From assembly GCA_947488085.1 (NCBI GenBank), contig CANKYI010000001.1:496001-560000 (forward strand): 64,000 nucleotides of DNA. The letters are read 5' to 3'. Both the position numbers and the translations under genes were made by a program. Under the pieces are notes generated by a model that was not told the DNA's origin, did no database searches, and saw only the letters and a program-made list of their open reading frames with translations. Below are positions 30,076 to 42,000 of the stretch, piece after piece (positions within the stretch are counted from its first letter, which is position 1; every line of letters begins with the position of its first letter). The stretch comes from an uncultured Erythrobacter sp. GTDB taxonomy: Bacteria > Pseudomonadota > Alphaproteobacteria > Sphingomonadales > Sphingomonadaceae.

Positions 30076-33000
30076 ATGACCAAACCAAATCCAACAACCC
30101 GCCTTAATTCGCGCCGCAATTGGATGCGTTCTGGCTCCATGATTGCTGCGGCTGCGGCTCTGGCAGCGGGGGCGAGCATGCCTGCCTATGCGCAGGTTCG
30201 CCCGGGTCTTTCGGGGACTGGTTTGGAAATCACGATGCAGGATCGGCTGCAAATGCGCGGCAATGCGCGTTCGGAGATGGGCCGTGATGTGCGGTCTGAG
30301 ATCCCGAGTATTCGGAGGCAGCCGCAGCCTGTTCCCACGCAGACAATTCCAATTCTGTCTAACGCACAGACCAACAATGTAGCAGTGCCGAACGCATCGC
30401 CCGTGATGGTTCAGCGCGCGCCCACTGTGCCGTCTGTTCCTGTCATTCCCAGCGTCCCCGCGCCCGGAGCTCCGATTGCTCCTGCGCCTGGAACACCGCA
30501 GCAGACGCAATCGGTTGCATCGACGATTACGCCGTTTGTGTTGATCCCGCCGCCGGGAGTTGCAGGTATCAATGTCAATGCAAATGCGCGATTTGATGAT
30601 GTGCAGATCGAGTTCAACCCCGGTGTCGCGGTCGACCAAGTCAATGTTCTAGCCAGCTCAGCGATCATCGATTGGACCACATTTGACCCCGGTGCACCAA
30701 ACACCGAAGTCACGTTTCTGGGTGACGGTCGCAATCTCGAATTCACGTCCAGCCTTTCCGATTACACGGTGCTCAATCGCATCCTCACACCCGATTTTGA
30801 CAGCGCAATTCGGATTGATGGCAATGTGACATCGAGGGTCCTCGATGGTGCGGTCACCGGTGGCAATGTCTGGTTTTATAGTGCGGGCGGTATCGTGGTT
30901 GGGTCAACTGCTACGTTCAACATTGGTAGCTTGCTGCTGAGCACAAGCCTGGTCGACGAATCCAGCGTGGCGAGCGGGGGCACCGATCTTAACTTCGTAG
31001 GCTCGCCCGTCGATAGCGCCATTCGCATCGAAAGCGGCGCGTCGATTCAGGCGAACAACAACAATTCCTACGTTGCCTTGGTCGCGCCGCGGATCGAGCA
31101 ACACGGAAGCGTTACCGTCAACGGCTCGGTAGCTTATGTCGCTGCGGAAGAAGCGGAAATGACGATCCGCAATAACCTGTTCGACATCTCAGTGAATGTC
31201 GGCAGCGAAGACGACAACGGCATTGTTCATACAGGAACCACCACGGGCTCATCCTCACTTGGCGTCACCGATGAGCAGGCGATCTATTTCGTTTCGGTTC
31301 CCAAAAATGACGCGATCACCATGCTGGTTAGTGGGAGTGTCGGGTACGCCTCTGCGCAGACTGCCGGCATATCCAATGGTGAGATTATCCTTACGACCGG
31401 CAATCGTGTTGAACGCACGGAAGCCGATGTTTTGGTCCGCAATCCCAATGGCAGTTCATCGCTTGTTGAGGTGTCTTCCAACACAGTCGACAAGACGGTT
31501 GATGGAAACCAAGCGGGCAGCATCGTAATCGAAGATGTTGCCTTCCGCAGTGATGTTACCGCGTTCGCTGAAGAAAGCCTCACTATTCAGGCAGGCGCTA
31601 CAACCGCAAATGATACGATCGAAGCCAGAGGTCTGTCCGGAGACCGGGTCGACCTTGACCTGACTGCGGGGCAGAGAATTGATCTTTCGGTTACGCGGCA
31701 AGGGCGGATCGATATTGGTGGCTCGTTGACGCTGACTGCTGGCGATGGCGATGGGATTGGCGGCGATATTGCGGTTTCGATTGGCCAGACCGCTGGTTCT
31801 GTGTCGGCACTTGATGCCTTGAATATCGACGATAGCCTCACGCTGGATGCGAGCGCGCGCGGGCGCGACGATACCGCCAATTTCCGCAACAATGGTGGCA
31901 ATGGCATTGGCGAAGACGGCGTGGCGGGCGATGTCACTTTTAACGTCATCAATGATGCGTCCGTTTCTATATCAAACGGTTTGGATATTGATACGTCCGC
32001 GAATGGTGGTCTTGGCGAAAATCAAAGCGGTTCGGCAAGCGCTGGTGCGGTTGATATCAACCTTTCAGGTATCTCATTCAGTGTGGGTGGAACCATCGAT
32101 GTTGATGCAGATGCAAACGGTGCGGGAACACTGGCAACGAACGTGTCAGGCGGACGGCAAGGCAGCGATTCGTCGAGCAGCGATGTTACCATCAACCTTA
32201 GCGACGGATCGGCTGATTGGGGTGGGCTTTCTGTTGACATGGGGGCAACGGCAAGCGGTGGCTCGGACAACACAATTGTTCAGTCAAACGATGCGAGTGT
32301 TGGCACCTTCGCGCTTAATGCAACCGGAGGCTTCCACACGATAGGATCTCTGGACGTTTCAGGATTTGCCAGTGCCACAAATTCATTTGATGGCGGACCA
32401 GACCCTATTGACGGTCAGATCAGTCGTGGCAGCGGTACAATCGCCGTGTCAAACTTCGACACAACTCTGGACATTTCTGGCAGCGCATCGCTGTTCTTTG
32501 GAACAAGCGGTAATGTCAGCGCGCCGGTCAGCAATACGATAAGCGTTTCAGTTACGGATACGGGATTTGGCACCGGATCAGGATTGACCATTGGCGGCGG
32601 ATTGTCGCTGGGCACGAACGATTCCGGCGGCAACGCTGGTTCCGTTCAGCAAGGCGGCACCATTTCCGTGTCGGCCGACAATGGCCTGCTTTCGTTAGGC
32701 AGTATCTCATTCTCAGCGAGCGCTTCGGCTGACGAGTTTCTGATCAGTGAAACGTCGGCCACATCGTATGTGGGGGGCGATATATCACTCACCGCAACCA
32801 ACAGCGCGATTTTCAATGTGAACGGCTTTGGCTCGATCTCATCCAGTGGATCAGGAACCTCTGGCGTGACTGGTGAAGAAGCTGGCGGTGGTCAAGGCGG
32901 CACAATCACCCTGCTCGCCGATGATGCTTCGATGAGTTTTGGTGGATCTTTATTCCTCTCCGCCGATGGCTTCGCTTTGTCAGGCAGCAATGATAGCGGT

Positions 33001-36000
33001 GACGCAGCCTCCGGCACTGGCGGTATTGTGCGTATCACTGTTCAGGGGCCGGGCGGCAGTCTGAACTTTCAGGACCTGAACGCAGGCACCGACGGCACTT
33101 TTGCGTTTGACGGTGAGGTCTTCAATTCCTTTTTCGAAGGTAATGGCAGCGCCGGTTTAGGAGGACTGACCGAGTTTAACATTCTTGGCGGCACTTTGAC
33201 CGCAGACGATATTGTTGTCTCGTCAAGCGGTTTTGGCGGTCCGGCTGGTGAGATCGCTGTAGGCGACATCAATCCGGTAAATGGCCTTTCTGATGTGGGC
33301 TCTGGCGGTGATGGCCAAGGCGGCGAGGTTACATTCAACATTGATGGCGGTGATGCGACCGTTACGAATCTCACTGTCGCGTCCGACGGCGTTGGTGGTC
33401 GCGGTGCGAGTGGTAGGATCGAGGATGATACCAATGCCGGCGATGGCGGCGACGGCACAGGCGGAACGGCGACACTCAATGCGATCTCGGGCTCGCTAAC
33501 CGTTACCGACACGTTGAGCGTCGAAGCGCTTGGCAATGAAGATCGATTTGGCGGCGAGGGCGGATTTTCACGCGGAACAATCGGTGGAGATGGCGGCTCA
33601 TCGACCGGCGGCAACGCTGTGTTCAATCTGGATGGAACCGCAACAATCAACGCGGATACAGTCGTGGTTTCAACCGAGGCGTTCGGTGGTGAAGGTGGCA
33701 GTTCTCGCGAATCTTTTAACGGCGACCCTGATCAAGGCGGCGGTGCTGGCGGCGATGGGGTCGGCGGCAACGCTGTGTTCAACGATATTGCGGGCAACCT
33801 TTCTTTCAACTCGCTCACCGTCAATTCCAGCGGTACCGGCGGCGAAGGCGGTAACAGCACCGGAGCATCGACCAGCACAGCTGCTGGCAATGGCGGCGCG
33901 GGCGGCAATGGTACCGGCGGATCGGCGCTAATCACGCTCTCCCAAGATGATGCCGTGTCCAAAGACTACAGCGTTATCTCACAAGGGATTGGCGGTGACG
34001 GCGGCACAGGCAATATGGGCGGCCTTGGCGGCAACGGTACTGCAGGTGTCGCTCAATTGTTGGTCGACAATGTCTCAGTTGTCTTTGGAACATTGGTAAT
34101 TGACGCAACCGCGACAGGTGGCGATGCGAGCTTTAACGATGGCATTGGCATCAATGATGGTTCCGATGGGGGCGATGCGACAGGCGGTGACGCTAGCCTT
34201 GTCGTGAGGGGTGCTGACGGCAGCTTCGTTGCTAACTCGGTCACTTCGATCACCGCTGGCGCAACGGGCGGCAACGCTGCAGGAGCGTCTTCCAGCTCTA
34301 TCGATGCGGTTGCAGGTGGGCTTGGCGGTGCTGGCGGAAGCGGCATGGGCGGTTCTGCAACGATCGCGATCCAAGACAATGCAAGCGTCATTCTTGATGC
34401 CGATACGATTGGCATAAATGCCGATAGCTTTGGCGGTACTGGCGGCGATGGCGGCGGCAATTTCGGCGGCGGCGAAGCTGGCAATGGCGGCAATGGCGGT
34501 GATGGAACCGGCGGCATCGTAGGAATTATTGCGGTCGATGGCGCGGATATCGAAGTTCAGGCTGTCTCGGTCCCATTCGAGCTTTCCAGCTCAGGCACAG
34601 GCGGAGCCGGCGGCTCCGGCGGCGGGGTTAACACGGTCAATGGTGCGGGCGATGGCGGCGTTGGCGGAACAGGCACAGGGGGCTCTCCGACACTCAGTGC
34701 AACTGGCGCGACGATCACGATCCAAGAAGTCACGCTGATCGCACAAGGCTTTGGCGCAAGCGCTGGCGGCGCGGGCTTTAACAGCGGCATTGCTGTGGGC
34801 GACGCGGTCGCAGGCGTCGGCGGCGGGGGCAATGGCGGTACGCCGTTGATCGAGGCAGTCGAAGGCAGCCCCGGTATTATCAATCTTGGCGACACAACGA
34901 TCATCGCCAATGGCACCAGCGGACCAGGCCTGACCAATGGGGCTGGTGCTGGCGGTCAAGTCACAATCCGTGATGTATCGACTGACCCCGATGGCCTGAT
35001 CAGCTTTGGCAACCTCACGATCGATGCAACTGGCGATCCCGGCACCGACGCAGGCCGGATTAGCTTCTCGTCTGACAGCGGACCAATCACCGTTGACGGA
35101 AATCTGATTGCAGCATCTGCTGGCAATATGTCGTTCTCAATGTCTGGCGATGGACAGCTTGTTGTGACCGGATCTGCGGTGCTCACAGCGTCGAATATCA
35201 TCACCGTGCGCCGATTGGATCAAACGTCGACACTGGATGCCATTGATCTCCAAGGCAGCTTTACTTCGGTTGTAAACGGCGGACGATTCATCGCGCTTAA
35301 TGATGGTGATATCAACGCAGGTGGCCCTGTGTCGATCACCGCTGATGAGATCAGTTACGACAGTATTTTCAGCCCGAGCACCGTCACTCTCACCGCAACT
35401 GCTGGTGATATCGTTGGCGCAAGCACGGGCATCATCGTCGCGTCTGCTGTTAATGACGCGATCAATCTGAGCGCCACAGGCAATGTGATTTTCGGAACAT
35501 TGAACAACGTTGATGGCGATCCTGTCACGCGGGATGGTAATATCGATATCGACGCTGGTGGAGATATTATCGGCGTGAGCGCGATCTCTGGTCAAACTAT
35601 CGACTTTGACGCCGGTGGTCTGGTTATGGTCGATAATGTCGACACGTCGGAAATCAATACTGGCACGGTTACGATTGATGCTGGTGAGATTGATCTTGGA
35701 ACACTCAACGCGCGCTTTATCTCGAACCTCACCAGTGACACTGGCGATATTTCGATCGACACAATATCCGGCCTTACTGATGTGGGCCTGGATTCTGCGG
35801 CAGATGTCATCATCGGTACCGCCGAAACAGACTCAATCTCCGTCGATGCGTTGGCCGGCAACATCACCATTGGTTCTCTGACAACGACCGGAGCGGTTGC
35901 GGATATTCGGCTAAATGCAGGCGGAGATGTCAGTTACACTAACATTGATGGTTCGCGCTTGGTCACGATTGATGGCGATACAATCACTGGTGGTGATATT

Positions 36001-39000
36001 ATCGCCGCTGCAGGAGTCACGCTGGAAGCAAGCAGTATAGCAATTGGCGACACCACCTCCACTGGTGGCTTTGTCGCGCTGACGTCAACTGTGGGCGATC
36101 TCTCAGCTGGTGCGGCCACATCTGAAACTTTGGGCGTGATCATCACCTCCGCCGGAGCATTGAATGTCGGTGACCTGACCTCCGATGGTTCCACCAGTGT
36201 TGACGCGGTCGGCGATGCTACCTTGGGTGATGTAAATGCCGGTGGTTCAGGTTCAATTGACGTAGGCGGGAATTTGACCGCAGGCGCATTGTTCGCTGGT
36301 ACGACGAGTCCGGGCCTAGGGATCACCGTCGGCGGCGATGCCGATATTGTGAGCGCGGACGCCAACGGACTGCTCAGTCTCGACATCACTGGCGCATTGA
36401 CCGGCGGCGCCTTTACTGGGGCCAGCGTGACTACGATTAATGCTGCATCCGTCGATATCGATAGCGTGGAGTCGCTTAGTCAGGCAGTTACGATTATTGC
36501 CACTGGTGCGGCAATTGTTGGCGACGCTTCGTCCAGCTTCAACACCACGATCACCGGCACATCGGTCAATCTTGACACCGGCAATATCGGAAGGTCGCTT
36601 GTACTGAATGCCACCGATGGCAGCATTACAGGCAATGGTGCGATCACCGTTGTCGGCACTATCAACCTCGATGCAACACAAGATATCACGTTCGGCGCAC
36701 TGACGGGCGGAGCAGCGTTTAACGCTGATGCTGGCGGCAACATTACGTCGACGGGAACCAACATTACAGGCACAGCCGTTACACTGAATGCGGGCGGCGA
36801 CGTTACTGCCAACAATGTGGTCGCTACCCTCAACAACGCAGCGAACAACATTACCATCGATGCAGGCGGCGCAGTGAATCTCGCCACTGCGACGGCCGCG
36901 AACAATATTCTGATCACGGCCGATACAGTGGACATCGGCACCACGGACGCACGTGGTACTTTCACAGATATTGATGCGACCGGCGCGGTTTCGATCGACA
37001 ATGCGATTAGCGCAGGCAACACAAACATTGTGGGCGCAACGGTCGCACTGGTCGACAGTGACGTCGGTGGCACCCTCAACGCGAATGCAACGAATGGTGA
37101 TGTCGACGTAACAGGTGCCCTCGCAGCGAACGCCGTTATCAACCTTGATGCCTCAGAAAATGTTACTGTTTCACCGGGAGCATCGCTGACTGCAGGCGGC
37201 TCCATCCTCATAGACGCAATTGGCAATGCGACCTTTACAGGGGCAGATATCACCGGTGCTGCGATCACGATGGATGTCGGCGGTGATCTGGTCGGCGACA
37301 CACTGGAAGCTTTCCTGAACAACGCGGCAAACAATGTTGATCTGACAGTTGGCGGAGCGCTGAACGTCGACAACATTTCGGCTGCTAACAACGTACTGAT
37401 CACGGCCGATACGGTTGATATTGGCGCTGTAGATGCGCGCGCAACCTTCGTATCCATCAGTGCGGCAGGTGCGGTCTCCGTTGGTAGCGCAATGAGCTTT
37501 GGCGATACGACGATCGTCGGGACAAGCGTTACTTTGGGTAGCGGCGATGCGGGTAGCGCAATCAACCTCACTGCGACTGATGGTGATGTCGATGTAACAG
37601 GCGATCTTGTTGCGAATGCGGTCATCAACCTCGATGCATCAGAAAATGTGATTGTTTCACCGGGCGCATCGCTGACGGCAGGCGGCGCAATCGTCACAAA
37701 TGCACTAAACGATGTGATCTTTACCGGGGCGGATCTCACAGGTGCCGCGATTACGATGGATGTCGGCGGTGATCTGGTCGGCGATTCACTAGAAGCATTC
37801 TTGAATAACGCGGCCAACAATGTTGATTTGGACGTTGGCGGAACGCTGAATGTCGAGAGCATATCGGCTGCAAATAACGTCCTCATCACTGCTGGTTCAG
37901 TAGATATTGGCACCGCAGATGCAGGCGGGACCTTCATCTCCATCGACGCAATTGGCGCGGTATCGGTCGGCAATGCAATGAGCACCGGTGATACGACGAT
38001 CAATGGCGCATCTGTCAATCTTGATGCAGGCGATGTTGGAAGCAATCTCAACGTAACGTCAGACACGGGCGACATCACTGGGCTCGGTACGATCTTGGTC
38101 AGCGGCGTCGCCAATCTCAATTCGGCTGCCAACATGGCAATTGGCAGTATTGAAGCGAACACCGCTTCGTTGATCGCTGCGGGCGATCTGCGCTTTAACG
38201 GGGTGACGTCGCCCAACGCCATCACCTTATCAGCGGTCAACGGCACCATCGGCGCCACGACACCGGGCTTGGGTGATATTGATAGCGGCGGAGCTGTCGA
38301 TCTGACGGCTCAGGCCATTGATCTGGGCGATGTCGACAGCGACACCTCGATCAACGCTTTTGCATCGGTGGGCGATGCCAGCTTTGGCGATCTGACCGCT
38401 GGCACCTTCATAAGCATCGACGCACAGCTCAATCCAATTGTGCGCAGCGTAACGAGCGGCGGTAACGTCGACCTGACCGGCGCGTCGATCTCCCTTGATG
38501 GAGGCGATGTGGGCGGCAATTTGACGCTGGATGCACGCTCGGGCGATATCAACCTTGCCTTTGACGGCACTGATCAATTGTTGGTTGGCGGTTCGGCGGT
38601 CTTCACTGCGCCCGGCGATATGAACGTCACGCACACAAACAACACAGCGGGTACGACCTCCGTTGATATTGGTTCATCGACCCGAGTGGATATTGGCGGA
38701 TCGTTCACCTCAGAAGCGGGCTCAATCATCGACTCCACTGGTGAGCTGTTGATCTTCGCTGGCGGCGATATCGTCGCGAATGACCTGCGGACTGAGCCGG
38801 GCATGTTGTTGAGATCAAGCGGCGATGTCGTGTTGAACAACGCCACCGCAACTGGCCCACAAGGTGTCAGCAATTTCCGCGGGATCATAGTCGAGGCTGG
38901 CTTTGAGGATTTCGGTAGTATCTCCGGATTCAATCCGGGTTCCAATGCGATCATCACCGGCGATGTCACTTCCTATGCCGATATTCGGGTTACCGCTGGT

Positions 39001-42000
39001 AGCAACGTCATCTTTGAGACCGGATCAAACACTGCGGCGGACAATGCGCTGATCGTAAATTCCGGTGATGACATCATTGTCGAAACTGGCGCTCTGCTTT
39101 CGGCTGCGAACAATCCGACCGACTTGATCAACGCGGCCAACCCGTTTGACAGCGGCCCCAATTTGACGCTGAATGCTGGTGGTGAAGACAACCTGTTGTC
39201 GCTCGGCGGAAGCCCGATTGCCTCATTGGTGATTGATGGCGCTCTGGACGCTAATGATGGGGCGATTGTGTTGACCGGCAATGCGATTGAGGGGCTGGAT
39301 AGCACCTTGATCGCAGGCTCAATCAGCGCTGATATCGTCGATGCGCCTCCGGGCGATATGGGTCTGAGTGATGATGACGGCCTGTTGTCGAAACCGTGCG
39401 TTGAAGGGATCATCTGCCTTGGCGATATGACCGCGACGAACCGGATCGAGATTGGTCAGAATTCCAATAACGACGTGATCCAACTGTTTGTTCGGCAGGC
39501 AGTCATCAATGCAACCGATATCCTGATCACTACGCGCAATGACATCGTGATGGGCACAAATGGGATCGACACGATTTTGAACGCCACGGGCACGTTCAGC
39601 GCGACCAGTAACACCGGCAATGTTGTGCTGCTTGATGCGTCGATTTCGGCGAATCAGATCCTCCTGAGCGCTGCGAACAGCGTGGTTGGTACAGGCGTTC
39701 TGACCAGCGCCAATGATATCGGCATTGATGTCGGATCATCGATCAGCGTTGGCGGGATCATCACTGGCGGCGAGTTGACCACCGTCGCAGAAGTCGGCGG
39801 CCCAATCGAAGGGTTCTACACCGTCCCCGGCGACTTCACCGCAGGTATTTTCAGCCAAGGCTCGACCAGCATTGATTTGAACACAGGTGGTTCAATCGAC
39901 ATCGGCCAGGCGGACTCTCCTGACAGCATTTTCCTTGCAGCAGATGGAGATGCTTTCCTTGGCTTCGCTAGTGTTCCTGGCGAAATTCAAATCGATGCGG
40001 GCAGCGTCGGATTTGATGATCTGGACGCTGGCGGCTCAATCTTCCTGAGCGCCAATGGTGGTTCCATCACCTCTTCGCAATTCTCTTCGGCTGTTGCGGG
40101 CGGTGATATCGATTTGTTCGCAGATGGTGATATCGATGTCGGCGATTTGAACGCTGGCAACTCAGTCAATGCTGATGGTGCTTCTGTCGCCGTGGGATCG
40201 GTTTTCGGATCCAGTATCACATTGACCAGCGCATCGGACATCCTGTTTGATCTACTCGATTCTGGCAGCGCCATAATGCTTGATGCGTCGAATGGCGTTA
40301 TTGCCGCCAACTTTGGTGAAGGCGACATTGTCAGCGCCGGCGGTGTCACTCTTGATGCCGAAGAAATCGCTATTGGCGATGTAAGCGCTAATGGCGCAGT
40401 CAACGCAGCGGCGACCGCTGGCACGGCCAGCTTTGGCAATGTGTCTACGACTGCCCTCGGTTCTGCAATCAATCTGTCAGCCGCAGGTGTCAGCAGTAAT
40501 GTCCAAGCAGGCACACTAACCACCAATAGCGGCGATATCCTGATCAGTGCGGCGCAAGACATCGCGCTGACCGGAGGGGCGACTTCTGCTGGTACGCCAA
40601 CAGCGGGCAGCATCGGCTTGCTCGCAGGCGGCGATGTCAGTGCAACTGGCGCGCTTTCGGCGGGCGAAGATGTGGCCATTCGCGCTCTTGGCAATGCAGC
40701 CTTGGGCACCGTGACCGCAGGCGATGATGTGACTGTCGATGCCGATGGCTCGATCAGTCTGGATAGCGCGACCGCGAATGCTGGCGGGATCGACCTGTTC
40801 TCGATTGTCTTTGATGAAGCGAATGCAGGTCAAGCCGGTACGATACTGTTTGCAAGCGAGGCAAACGCTGGCTCGAACATTGCTCTCACCAGTGGGACAG
40901 ATGTGACAGCAACCGGTACGCTCAATGCGGACAATGCGATCACGGTGACTGCGACGGGCACACCCAACATCAACAATGCGATCAGCGGCGGCGATACGTC
41001 GATCACCGGTTCCTCGGTCACGTTCAACAGCGGCATGGTCGGCGGCGATCTCACGCTCAACGCGACGACAGGCGATATTGACGGCAATGGTGCGGTCAGC
41101 GTTGCAGGCGCAATTGATTTTGATGCGAGCGGCAATGTCGGTTTTGGCGCTCTCGACGCACAAGGCGGTAGCTTTACCGTCGATGCGGGCGGTGACATCG
41201 CCTTTATCAGCGCGACCAGCACTGACTTCATCACCTTGAATGCAGGCGGCGCCGTGCAGGGCGGCGACCTGAACGCGACCAACGCCTTGAGTGTGGATGC
41301 TGACTTCATTGCCCTTGGTGATGTGATTGCGGATCAGATCAGCCTGACCAGTGCGACCGATATCCTTTTCAACCTGATCCAATCGCCCAATGCGATTTCG
41401 CTGTCAGCGGTGAATGGCTTGATCGGTCAGAACACGGGCTCCGGAGACATTGAGACCGATGATGATGTGACGCTGCTGGCGGAATTCATCAATGTGGGTC
41501 AGATTGACGCAGGCGGCGATGTGACCGCCACGGCGACCGGCACGCCGGACGCAGGTGGAATGGGTGGCAATACTGGCCCTGTCATTATCGGCGGCGGCGC
41601 TGGACTTGATGTCGCGCTCACAACCGCGAATATCACTTCTGGCGGTGCGGTTGATCTGACCGCTGTGAATGGTCCGGTAAGCACTGGCGATGTCGATGCA
41701 GCGAGCAATTTGTCGATCGAAGGCGCAGGGATCACCACAGGTGACTTGATCGCGCGCGCTGTCTTTGACGCAGGCGTGATGCAGCTCACATCGACTGGCG
41801 ATCTGTCGATTGGCACAGCCAGCTCGGTCGGGCGCTTCACTGCGACTGCAGATGGTGATGTGGACTATGTGAGCATCACCAACACTCGCAACACCGCGAG
41901 CATTGTGGCGGACGGTTCAATCTCTGGCGGCGCAATCGCAGTCACGCAACAAAGCACGGGCGGCACTTCAGGCAGCAATCTTATTTCACTGACAGCTGGT

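Noticed and set aside
36480-38258. A 592-codon open frame on the minus strand across tpsA, with other long minus frames at 33069-33650, 39987-41382 and 41865-43818
   Set aside because: They are antisense to the well-supported tpsA frame; its repeated codons leave few minus-strand stops. The products are low-complexity Pro/Ser/Ala/Val text with no start signals.
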